From: Tigriopus japonicus
Taxonomy: Eukaryota; Arthropoda; Copepoda; Harpacticoida; Harpacticidae
NCBI GenBank assembly: GCA_010645155.1
Contig: CM021314.1
Location: 2,993,501 to 3,057,500 of the forward strand
Length of the DNA: 64,000 nucleotides
Direction: 5' to 3'
Shown one piece after another: positions 1 through 11,800 of the stretch (its first letter is position 1; the number at the start of each line of letters is the position of its first letter). A model generated the notes under the pieces. It did no database searches. It was not told the origin of the DNA and saw nothing but the letters and a program-made list of their open reading frames with translations. The translations under genes and the position numbers were made by a program.

Positions 1-1950
1 CAAATAATGGTCGTTGCTTTAATCCATGGACTATGGATGAGTCTTCCTTTCTTTGAACAAGAAAACAGGGCTTGAGAAGGGAAAAGAGGCTCCCCAACTT
101 CCTAATCTTATCCGACAAGGACTACTAGAGCTTTTGGGGAAGACGAAGAAAAAGAAGAAGAAGGAGGAGGAGGAGTGTGTAAATTTCATCAATGTCAAGC
201 AGCTAATCCGAAAATCTCTCGGCTTCTCGATCTCAACCAAGCCCGCCAATTTTTCTATACAACAACGAAAGCCATGGGTACCACATTCTGGGACGTGCAA
301 GTAATTTATAGCCTTGGGTCCATAAGACCATGTACATAGATAGGTAATATTGATTGATCAATTGGCAAGTTTATCAACAGAGAACCCCAAATATGATGAC
401 CCTATGAATCTACCAGGATATGTCAGGCACATATTTAAACGCAAAGGTTACCGAAACAAAATTCGCATTACAGGTAAAGTGATTGAAAAGCTAGATTGGA
501 ATAAAACATCATTTCAGAGTTCCCCACAGGCCTTTAAGGTCAATTGCCGAATCATTTTGATAGATAGCATTTGCATCAGAGAGTCCACGGAGATCTAAAG
601 GTTGCATGAGTGTTGTCGCCAATAAATCTTCCGAATGAATGCACTTTCCGTCCGACTTTTCGAGGTTAGTGTGCCCAAATGTGGCAAAGTCCGACAATCC
701 TTCGAGACTTATGAAGAAATAATGGTTGCATGCACCACCGCCCTCACCAAAACAAACACACCCAACAAACAAACACCCACATCCATACTCAAGGATCATG
801 CCCGATATGCTGCACTTTGCACCATCGAAAACAAAGGCCCCTTCTCGTTGTTGTCGTGGCTTTTGTGGTCCAACATGATGCCATCACACACATATTCAAG
901 GTTGGCCTTTGATATCAGAACTCCAGTAACTGCTGTGCTCTCTGTCCAGAGATTGAAAGTCAATCGAGCTTGCGTTTCCTACTCAAATATGGAACCGACT
1001 ACTCAAAGTGAGTGGACAGACTCACCCATTGAGTTGTGAACGCGGTGCTTGAGCTAATTCATCATTCGAGTCAGGCTTCCTATGGACAAATATAGCTAGC
1101 TTTCTCGGTGTCCAAATGGTTTGTGGACTTGGGAACGCACACCTCGCTTGAACTTGCCAAATCGAGACCATCAACGATTGGTGATGAACCCTGTTGGCAA
1201 TGATACACTGGTCTTTGATTGAAAGAGGAGGAAGAAAAAACACCTTAGGGGTGTCTGATGCTTATCCAAGCTTTTATTTTCTCGGCCTTAGTTGCATAGG
1301 CTTAGGAAGATAATATTGTGGTTTCTTTCCTTGCCTCGTTCTTGTTACTTTGGTGGGAAAAACTCTGGATATGAGTATACAAATCAAGAGGGTATCTTTC
1401 TTCCCAGCCTTGGCGGCTTTAAGGTCGAGGTCGATACTTGATTTTTAAAGAAACCCCTTTGCTGACAGCAAACAAATATTGTAACAGAATTGAGCAAATC
1501 TCTTTCCGATTGTTTGCAGTTTGCTTTGGGTTCCTCTTGTAATTGAGTTAAAGACCAAGTTGTGGACCCCATCCTTAGTTCTCAAAGAATAGAGGCCAGG
1601 TTGAGTTCCACTCTAGATCTTTGCTATTTCGTCTCCACCCATTGGCCTCCTTTCTTACGACAAAGTATCATCCATAACGTATTCCACCCATGCCCATTGA
1701 CCTCCCTCAAAAGTAGTACAACGGAAGGAAGAGGAGCTGATGTAAATGAAGGGAACATGTTAATCACGAACAAGTCACAAGCACGCTTGGCCTTTATTTC
1801 GCCATAACAACCAAGGCCACAAACGGTCCGACCGCCTCTCATAAATGGATCACGGGGAAATAAGATGGGCACCATTCGCGAATAATGTTGAGAAGACAAT
1901 GCGAGATGGCCAAAAGATCATGCAATAAGACCATAAAGTTCTCGCCTTGT
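1..1950. other. Intergenic, no supported gene
   Basis: Several open frames of 60-130 codons exist on both strands, but none has a recognisable domain, credible splice signals or family resemblance. A purine-rich AAG/GAG run lies near 145-175. I see nothing else. Confidence 0.5.
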
Positions 1951-2035
1951 ACCAGGTGGTCCAAAAGAAACGGAACACTTAAGCGTTTGATCTATAACTC
2001 GTGATGGATACCCTATATTAACCTCAACAGCATTT
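1951..2035 (+). repeat. Decayed end of CCGGGTG short element
   Basis: The segment resembles the left end of the short elements at 22146 and 40696: a degenerate CCGGGTG start, then AAAAGAAACGGAACAC and, further on, ATAACTCGTGATGG. No matching right end was found, so this looks like a truncated or eroded copy. Confidence 0.4.
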
Positions 2036-4334
2036 GAACACTTGGAAAAAAGACATTATTTATCGAAGACGAAAGAGAAGAAGAAAAAATTCTAAAATAA
2101 AGCATATTTATGGTGAGCATAAAAAGCTCACTTTCTACGGCAATAGATGAGAAAAGTGCTAAAAATTACAAAAAAAACATGATGCCAATGACATTGTCAA
2201 TCTTTACCTTTCTCAAGTTCATAAATATCCGTTTTATGCTTAGTCATTGAAAACTCTTATTTGACTGAATTTTTTTTATCTTCAATAATACTGGTAGCCG
2301 CATGGTTTCTTTTACTACCTTTAATTCTCTTTCAATTTTGTAGCCTTTTGCAACAAACCCGTATCCAAAATCATCATTATGATGCTCTGATGGTTCAAAC
2401 AATAAAGAATACTTCAAGTGTGTGAAAATTTTACGACCACAAGGAAAATGTTGAGCAATAACATGTTTGATTTGAATTCCAATCATACCTTTTCAATGAA
2501 AACTGTAGATTTCCAACTAAGTAATCAAGCTGAATTGCTCTCCAATTCCGTGGTACAACCGATTCATCATCGTCTTGACAACTCTCACTGTCTCTCTTGA
2601 AGTGATCTGTTTATTCACTCGATGATAAGTGGGATATCATGGAAATCCTCTCGACAATCACTTGTTTGGTTTCACTTCGCCAAATCCGAAACTATAAATC
2701 TCCTGTTCGCCGGTGCTCTTGGCACAACAAACAAATACCAACCACACTCTACAACCAACTGGTTCTGGAACAACCCAAGTCTCCACTGAGGTTTGCCTCC
2801 TCGAGAGATGAATCGACGGCGACTCGAAAGCTCGATGAGCTCTTTTCTTGGGGAACAACGAGGGGAAACGAGGGTACAGAACAAGAATATGGGGGAAAAT
2901 CCGGTGAGAAGGGAACGGATTTCGAATCTGCCCTGTTGTCACTATCGTAAGCTAATCAAGGCACTAAAAACAACGCAAGATCGAGGGCATGACTGAAAGG
3001 TGTAGGAGTGAGAAGCAGTGGGCTTGAAAATTGATTCGATCGTGGGTGGCCTTCATTCCAGGGAGACTGGATTACACGCCATTATTTTGGAAGGTACCTC
3101 GTCAGAGTGGCCTTAATGGTTAGAGGGAGTCCTAATGATCCAGTTTGATGCATCACTTCTGATATAGTACTTTGGTCGACAAGACATTATTTGGCATATT
3201 GTGGTAAAGGCATGCCAGAACACAAAGGGTTTCTGGGGATCCTGGAGAGCCAGATGTGACAAAACTAATATTCGGTTGTGGTCAGGTGGAAGTAACTTAT
3301 GAATTACCCTTGAAAGACCGGTAGTGGTCACATACCAATTGAATTTTTGGTATCTTAAAATATCTTGAAAATGACAAATTTTCATTGTTGATAAACAAAA
3401 GTATAACATTATTACATAAACCGGTAGATAATTTTGCTATCCTTTTGTAAATTAAGTTGGAATTTGGCGATCGTTTACAGCCAAGAACGGTTACTTGAAT
3501 TGGTCTGTGATTGCTTGAAGAGAGTGATCCCAGTCCGTTTTATTTGAGGCTAGCTAGGGGATTTTTGTTCTATTTATATTACCCCATACTAGGAAGGTAG
3601 CCGACTAAATAATCTTGCTGGGTGGGATCACGGACAGAGGAGAAGTCTTTTCTTGAGGGGAAATGACAATTGACAAACACGTGACAAAGCCATGTTTATT
3701 ATTATGGGTTCGATCCTAGTCTCGCCCCTCCGTGCTTCTATTCTAAAATCTTTCTGTAAACTGTGGATGGATTAGTCCAGTACATCTCTTGGGATGCCTT
3801 TTGTGGTTCAAAGATTTTCAAATTCAAATTCATCAAATAACATAAACTCAACGCTGAAAACTTTTATGAAGACAAAATTTAATTTGATGTGCTAAATAGG
3901 AGCATCACAGATAGTAATTCTTGCAAATTTCAACTTCTTCATGAAAAACCTTCGGGCATTTAATATTAATTATGAATATTTAATGAGATAATTGAGATTG
4001 TAGGTAAATACTGTAGGTCACAAACGAAATGGTCACGAGTAAATAGGAACATTAGAATGGTAACAAAGAAAAAAAGGTCATGGTAAAAACTTCAGCAGGA
4101 AAACCAGTCACGGTAAAAAACTCAAGCGGTAAGAAAGTCACGAAAACTGTCATTGGGTAGGATTGTAGTCGAACTAGAATACCTTGGAAGACTAAAGGCA
4201 ATTTAGGGATGAGTCGGGTCAACTTTGCCCGTAGTTGGAAGTTGAAAAAAGCCAAACGAATGCCAAACGCAATCCCATTAACGTGCCAAAAATGACATTT
4301 CTTAGTTAAGTTTAGGAAAATGTTAATACGGAAA
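2036..4334. other. Intergenic, no supported gene
   Basis: AT-rich sequence without convincing coding potential on either strand. A GGTTCGATCC string near 3705 resembles a tRNA B box, but no acceptor stem or A box lies upstream. Confidence 0.5.
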
Positions 4335-5880
4335 AGTAAGTTGTTGATGATGATGATGATGATTTATTCGGGAAGAAGTCTCGCATTTTAAGAATAAAAG
4401 TTGTTAAGGGAAAAAAGACGAGACAACCCCAGGAACCCCCTTAAGCCAAAAGGCTTGTTTTCGTGGGGACCCAGTCCTAGCTACAGGCCACATGACTGTC
4501 GTGGCTTCATTCTGGTTCGAATTTCGAGACCGTTAGACCTCCTATCTCAAACTCCGGATTTTTGGTCTCCCCGAGATCGCGTGGAGTGGTGGTCTGGATT
4601 ACAAAAGAAACATCCCTTCTTTGCCGTGCATTTGGTCGAGTACTCGCCTGTGATTTGGTCAGTCAATTGTTCGGTCCATTGTTTTTTTGAGAGGCTAAAA
4701 TCATGTTTTCCATTCGCATTTTGCAAAAATTGGTTAAAGGTGTTTGGAAAGGAGTAAAATGGTTGTCGTTGGTGCCAGGATAGTCGTGCAAACGGGACAT
4801 TGAATTGTAGGAGTCCACCACGTTTTATTTTATGTGGGTAGACGTTGATGACAGGGGTAACATTGTTATTTATGCATTCAAACATGAATGTGAGTCTTCT
4901 GATTTTGACAATATCTCCCAGTTTAAGTATTTTCCATTTTCTAAAAATTTGACCTGTGTGTGAACGTGCCTCGGCTTGGACGATCCAACGGACAGCTTTT
5001 TTCTGGAGTATAACTAAGTTTTGAATTGCAGGGGTATTACCAAAGTATTCCACTCCATATTCGATCCTACTACGGATTAATGTGTTATACAACAAGAGTC
5101 TAAGGTGTGTTGGTATGGTTTGGTTAGCAAGGAACATCGTGAACATTATTTTTCGGACATTATTAGCAACGGAGGCAACATGTTCCTTCCAGTTCAAGTT
5201 TTCATCGATGTTCATGCCCAAGAAACGTACTGATTTCTCTACATGGTTTGCACCAACTTGCATGATCCTCTCTCCGTTTAAGAGACCATTGAAGTCGTGA
5301 CTTGATCGAGAAGGACTGAAGATAATCAACTTAGTTTTCTTTAGGTTTAAAGCCAATCTGTTAGTTCTGAAATAACTGGCTAGATTTTCTTGCCAGTTAT
5401 TACAATCTAGTTCCATTTTACCTAAATCATTTCCGAAGTGTTGACGCGTCGTGTCGTCCGCGAACATAGTGACATGAATATCTGTCGCTTGTGGAAGATC
5501 GTTTATATAAATAAGAAATAACAGTGGTCCTAAAACACTTCCTTGGGGTACTCCGCACATTATTGTCTTCAGGTCTGAAAAGTGATCATCAATTTGTACT
5601 TGCTGCATCCTGTCTGACAGATAATTTCAAATCCATCGAGTTACATTAGAACTAAAACCATACTTTTCGAGTTTAGCAAGAAGAATTGAATGATCTACTG
5701 TGTCGAATGCCTTTTTCAGGTCCAAGAAAATTCCTACTGAGTGGTTCAAGTTTCGATTTTTGGAGATGTTATTAAGGAAATTATGTATCGCATGCATTGT
5801 AGAGTAGCCTGGTCGAAAACCGAATTGCACGTTGCTAAGGTGAGATTCTGCAAACGAAGCAAACTTTTGTCGATAAATTC
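4335..5880 (-). mobile_element. Non-LTR retrotransposon RT relic, 5'-truncated
   Basis: Minus-strand reverse transcriptase. Reading from about 5876 down: the block [10 protein letters not shown], then [12 protein letters not shown] (first catalytic aspartate region), then GVPQGSVLGPLLFLIYINDL and FADDT (the usual YADD box). The C-terminal thumb-like region ends at the stop at 4547. One in-frame TGA at about 5625 (RWI-stop-NYLSDR) interrupts an otherwise single frame and could be a CGA-to-TGA transition. The GAT-repeat stretch around 4347-4363 lies in the presumed 3' tail. No endonuclease domain is present, so it is 5' truncated and dead. The clade (CR1/Jockey-like) is a guess. Confidence 0.85.
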
Positions 5881-6840
5881 AATCCTGTGGCATGTATGAT
5901 GTCAAGTCAGGTGTTCCACAAGGTTCAATCTTAGGTCCGCACCTGTTTATTCTCTTTATTGCTCCTCTCCAGAAGTTTAGAACAAAAACCAGTATTTCTT
6001 CATATGCTGATGATACAAAATTAGTTTATGGAAGGAATGGTCAGGGCTCAAAATGTTAAGTTGAGGACTTGAAGAAAGTCTACTCTTGGGTTGGCGAGAG
6101 TAACATGGCATTGAACGGGATGAAACTCCGCATAATGACGTATGGGACGTCAAAATTAGATGTTCCGCTCAAAGACAATGGAGGTATATTAGGAAGGGAA
6201 TATTCTCCCATGAGGGATTTAGGAGTTGTCATCCAAGATGATGGAAAGTTTGATGAGCATATCCAGTTGAAAGTGGGGAAGGCATTTCAAACATGTGGCT
6301 GGATCTATCGCACTTTCAAGTCCAGAGATAGTATTACGATACGCTAACTCTGTACAAGTCTATTGTTCAACCGCATCTTGAATATGCTTCCCCCATTTGG
6401 GCTCCAATGAGTTCAGCAGGTTTGCAAAAGGTCGAGCAAGTCCAAAGATATTTCATCAGGAACATCACCTGTACAGTATTAAGAGAAAGTATGAAAGGTA
6501 TCTGATACTGTATGTCTTCAAGAGCATTCATAAGCTTTGACCCAACCCAGGATTTGATGTCAGCTGTAGATATCGTAGAGGTTTTACGTGCATTCTGAGA
6601 GCACCTCCAAATCTTAAGGAAACTAGGCTAATTCGATCAATGAAGTCCTCCTCTCTTCATTATCGGGCTCCTTCATTGTTCAATTTGTTACCCATTAGTC
6701 TTCGTCGGGAATATGTAGGAGCTGATCCTCTAACAACAATTAAGGCAGGATTGGACAAATTTTTAAATACTATTCCTGACCAACCCACTGTTCAAGGGTT
6801 GTACAGATCTGCCAACATTAACTCATTGGTAGATTAAATT
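5881..6840 (+). mobile_element. Second non-LTR RT relic, opposite orientation
   Basis: Plus-strand remnant starting inside the RT domain: SGVPQGSILGP and then YADDTKLVYG near 5908-6030. The downstream part follows in broken frames (6069-6347, 6350-6520, 6640-6837), including MRDLGVVIQDDGKFDEHI, a PHLEYASPIWAP block and a C-terminal RAPSLFNLLP block. Frameshifts and stops separate the pieces. It abuts the minus-strand element at about 5880, so the two 5' ends are fused head to head. A relative with the same nucleotide sequence family lies at 50865-51945. Confidence 0.8.
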
Positions 6841-7633
6841 TCATATAAACATTAATTATTGAAATTATATTAGTGATTAACTCTCTTTACAGGGAATCCC
6901 ATTCCCTGAATTATAAAAAATCCGCCCCCCCCTGACAAAGTTTGTATTGTGCTTTTGATATTTCTTAAATTGAAGCAAGTTTCATTCGCAGTGTCATTTT
7001 TATGGCATTTTTCAGATTCCACTTGCAAGCAAAGGTGACCCTCCCCAACCTTACAGGGCATATCATAAAGGCAGGGTGTAATTTAGACTTTAAAGGATTG
7101 GGGAATACCCATCTCCAGGGTCCATATGATCCAGGGGGGTGGGACCATTTCTCCAAGAAATGAAAAGCGTCCTGATGCCTATCCCAATGTTACAATTGCA
7201 CAGGCATGATTGTGTTCCATGCAGATAATCTTGAGCTCCTTTTGTACAATCTTCAATCTTGAAACAAATCAGAGTTCCTGGAACCACCCCCTTGGGTAAC
7301 TTGTTCACTGTTAGGGTCTTTTTCACCCAGCCATAACCAGCCAACCATGTCACCTTTTTAATGTGAAAATTTAACAAACAATTTTAACTTTTCTCCTGGA
7401 GTGTTGGGCTGTTTAGAATATTACGCCAAATTTTTAGACAAATAACAGCTAAAGCGTTAGCTTGTTTGCCGTTTTTACCAACTAAAAATCCACCCTAATG
7501 TTACTTTGTGTAATAATGCTACTGCTGACGGACAAAATTTCTAGACAGATTTGTCTGTTTTAAGCAAAGCGTGGTACCTACTTGCGATCAAGTTTTGGAA
7601 GGCAATGTGAGTCGTATTCGGATCGGTTATTAG
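6841..7633. other. Intergenic, no supported gene
   Basis: Follows the retrotransposon tail. No domain-bearing frame was seen on either strand. The last eight bases (7626-7633, GTTATTAG) are the left target-site duplication of the next element. Confidence 0.5.
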
Positions 7634-8099
7634 TAGGCCCGGAGATAAATTGTTTAAAATATTTATCCGTTTTGCCTCGATTTTACAAATATTTTGGCTG
7701 TTTCAAGGAAAGATTTTTTGAGCAAAATTGGGGAGAATAAATGAATGACCAATGCTTAATAGGGTTTACCCAACATGAACCCAAAATACAAAAAAAACTT
7801 TCCAAAATGACATTTGTCCTGTCATACACGAAAAACTGCGCCATCTATTCAGGCAAATTGAAAATTGTATTTTGAAATCAAATACATGTCAAGTATGCCT
7901 TCAAACACGGCCAAATGCATCAAATTCTTTCAAAACAAATTCGAAAAATCGGTGCACATGTACATTAATATAAAAAAATGGCGTTGTCAAAAAATATTTC
8001 TTTCATTTCCGGCTTTTTATTTAGATATTTAGGGCTTTCCAAGAAAACAAATATTGAATATTTTGTCACTTTTTTTCAAAAAAAAAACCACGGGCCCTA
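7634..8099. mobile_element. Short hAT-like non-autonomous element, copy 1
   Basis: The element starts TAGGCCCGGAGATAAAT and ends CGGGCCCTA, giving imperfect terminal inverted repeats. Flanking octamers GTTATTAG (7626-7633) and GTTACTAG (8100-8107) match at 7 of 8 positions, the duplication length typical of hAT transposons. The interior has no transposase. A second copy of about 540 bp lies at 42644-43181, sharing internal stretches such as GAAAAACTGCGCC and GGCAAATTGAAAATTGTATT. Confidence 0.8.
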
Positions 8100-8872
8100 G
8101 TTACTAGATTTTTCGGGTCCAAAAACAAATCGATTCTTTAAGTTTTGAATCCGATGAGCCGATCGTAGAACTCCAATGCAGAACCGGAGCTGCATGATAG
8201 CCGTTTCCAACTCATCCTTGGATATCAAAAAAAATATGTTTTCTAAACGTCAACATTTCATAATTCCAATATCATCAGAGATTCGTCAAGTTAAATGGTT
8301 GTTCATGAGAACAAATCGAATGCCACACGAGTTAAAAGCCAAGGTTAAAAATGTCCGGAAGAAGGAAATTCGACGTTTTGAGAACCTTTTTTGTGGTGCC
8401 CTTAAGTTCATGCGTTTGCATGAAATGTAAAGTTTCGGTCTCTAAGGAGCTCTTGTGATTTGATATTTGAAAGATTCAAATGCCGTTGTGAAAACTACAA
8501 AACAAAAACAACCGAACGTATGAAGTAGAATGATGGATGGTTCACATTTTTTTTGCCCTTTAAACAAATCAACCGATCAGTTATAAACGTATATATCGAA
8601 TTAGAAAGGTCAAAACAAACTTTACCGTGAGTCAAAGACTTCAACTCTAATATTTTCCTTAGAAACTGCTAAAAAAACAAGAGAAAACAGTCAGTAGTTT
8701 GAGTTTTATGTACGTAGATACAAGATAATATACACGGCAATTGTCAAATTGAAATGGAAATGAAAAACAACTTTGGTATGCATCAAACAGGGATACTGAT
8801 AAAGTTATTATAATCTTGCAGTTTCACAGCCATTTTTTGTGCCCAATGTCATTGTTAAAGGCACAGCTGTTG
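8100..8872. other. 3' flank of the zinc transporter gene
   Basis: Lies downstream of the stop codon of the minus-strand ZIP gene and presumably includes its 3' untranslated region. An 84-codon plus-strand frame (8176-8430) shows no family resemblance and is not called. Confidence 0.4.
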
Positions 8873-11800
8873 TTAATAAGACTTTGAAGACTCCACATGG
8901 TGGCTTTCATGATCATGTTCATGATGATCAGCAATATCACCTTTACCAGTGGAACCTCCTTGAATGTTACTTTGACCGGCAAGCATATTTGGTTCATGAT
9001 GTCCATGGCCATGATCATGGTCTTCATTTTCATGATGATCGTGATGCTCAAGGTTATGGCCTTTCGTGGAAACATTATCATGATCGTCCTCATGATTATG
9101 CTCAAAGGCTTCATTTGGCTCCAAAGGATGATCATGGTTTAAGTGAGGGATCGAGGCATTTTGATGGAGTACATGCTCTTGTTTCTTCAAAAGTCTCATT
9201 GATTTTTTCTTGTTTAAAGCGCTTATTTCTTGATTTGCATTGGTCACATTTAGCTGCACTTGACTTCGCAGAAAACTTGGGTCTTCGACGTGATGTTCAT
9301 GGCTGTGTTTGGGGTCATTATGCTCATGGTCAAGCTCGTCGTTATGTTTTTGGTCTTCATGTTCATGGGCTAGCTCATCATGATGTTTATGATTGTGGTC
9401 ATCATGCTCACTGTGGCCATGATCATGATTGTCTTGGTCATGGTGGTCATCATGAGCATGTGAATGTCCATGGGGAGCATGATCATGAGAATGTCCATGG
9501 TTATGGTCATCATCATGATCTTTGTGATCATGGGAGTGTCCATGGTTATGGTCATCATCATGGTCTTTGTGATCATGGGAGTGTCCATGGTTATGGTCAT
9601 CATCATGGTCTTTGTGATCATGGGAGTGTCCATGGTTATGGTCATCATCATGTTCTTTGTGATCATGAGAGTGTCCATGATGGTCATCGTGATTGGCCAA
9701 GGCTGCTCGGACATTTTGCTCTAAATGGTCCAAGTGATCTTTCCCAGTGTGTAGGTCATGATCTCCATGGTGGTGATCATCGTCATGATGGGCCTGGGAT
9801 TGGCCTAGTCCATGGGAATGACCATGGCCTCCATCCACTCCTCCATGGCTATGACCACCTGTGGTAAACAAAGAAAAATAATTGAGCGTTCGTCTTTTAC
9901 GATTATAATACAGGGTGTCAAAAAACTCCACAAAATGTCAGCATAAACCCTCCGACGCCAGCGCCTCTCAGAATCGGGTATGGTTGTCAGATGGGAATAT
10001 TTGATGCCACTTTTGGCACTATTTATCTAAATGATAATATCTTGTCAGTGGCGACGTATCACTAAAATGTCTCCAGTGTTGGTTGAGTGATGTCACCTTT
10101 GAAAATATTTCCTATTTTGCTAAAATGTTTGTTAAAAAATTCCGATCCGGCAATCCTGCTTTTACAAGACCATAAGAGGCGCTAGCGGCGGAGGATTTAC
10201 TCTGACATTTAGTGTCTATTGGCAACTTCACAATTACTTTGAACCTCCTAGTCCTTAAATCTAAAATCACTTTAAGCAATTAAAGCCATTTTTTCTCATC
10301 AGATCTTGTTCTCAATTTGAAACTTTTAAAGCAAAATTTTGTTTTTATTACTATTATTAGTTATTAAGCATGAATACATCTTTTACATATCTATATCCTT
10401 TCGAAACTTAGTTCTGCTTGAAGACTCCATGACTGGTTTCTTTTATTGCCTTCATTTCAATGTTGACTATCTCCACGATGCCTTCCTTTTACAGAAAAAA
10501 TGGCAACGAAAACAGTGATCACATGTAAATGAAAAAATATATAAGAATATATATTGACCTACTTCAATACTAAGTATTTGCATTTTTACCGAGAAATGGC
10601 AAAGTCCCGTAAAATGAATCTCTGAAAATCAAGGGACACTAATTTTGTGCCACCCTGTTCAATGCGAAGACTGCACAAATCTTGCTTCCTCCACCTTCAA
10701 TTCATTTTCCAAGAAGTTAATGATGAGAAATTTCAAGACTAGAGAGGAAGTAACGGCACACGCTATTCGAAATCTACGTTGTACGTAGTACGCAGCAATC
10801 TGTTTTGTTTGATTGATTATTTACTTGATGGAAATGAGGTTGACAGTGACAAAAACAGGCCATAAGATCTTTGATATAGCCATTGTCTCGGGAACAGATG
10901 GCCACAAACATCTTCTACAACCGCTATGCAATCTAATTTCTCACAAAGGAACGTGTTTTGCAAGCGCAAAAGTGCGAAAGTAGTGCGAAAGTATCTTCAT
11001 CTCATGATGTCTGGTTTAACCTTTAGATTGGACCATGATGTCTTTCTGCATCAAGGATTCACTCGGTGATGAAACGAGGAACTGGCCAAAACAACGTCAT
11101 TAAATATCGTCATCCAATGAGAGTGAGAAGCAATTTCACACTACGCAAAGAGCGACAACAGACATTTTGTGCTGTTTCAATCTCTTCCTCATTCAAGGTT
11201 GGAAAAATACAGGCCAACAATAACCCAGCATTTGTTCTTTGCCTCGCTCCTAATTCTCCGATTCATGACAAAGAGGAGGAAAATAGTATCTGTACAAAAG
11301 TGCCGACCGATCACATGAAGGTTCTTCTTGGTTGAGTTTCGCAAGAAAAACGGCCTCTCAAAAATCATGCTTGGTTGGATCGTTCAACAACGAACGGGAA
11401 AGTGACTTATATTGCCAACTCATCATCTCAATTCGAAAAACGACACCTTGAGACCAAATGTTGGCAGAAAATATACCACTCCTGAGATGATGCCTGATAT
11501 CACTTCAAATTAGATGGTTGCATGCACACAATGGAAGCAACTTGTTTCCTGATAAGCATCGACGACTTAAAAGATCATTTCCTGGAATGTGTAGAAATAT
11601 CAAAACAACGTTCTTACCTCCAATAGCTTGAAGTCCGGCCATGACAGAAAAGCCAAAGAAGATGAAAAAGAACCCAAGGAGACCAGTCATGCCTGCCTTG
11701 GCCAATTTGTCCTTTTCCAGGACTTCATAGAAGCTCACGTACAACAGGGTGCCAGCAGCTAAGCCTTGAAGGACGCCAATCACCACTGCTTGAACGCCGG

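Noticed and set aside
3700..3725. tRNA-like B box (GGTTCGATCC)
   Set aside because: No A box, anticodon stem or acceptor pairing could be found upstream.
8839..9867. Long plus-strand open frame opposite the His-rich exon
   Set aside because: It is the antisense of a repetitive His/Asp coding exon; the minus strand has the correct splice phase and transporter context.
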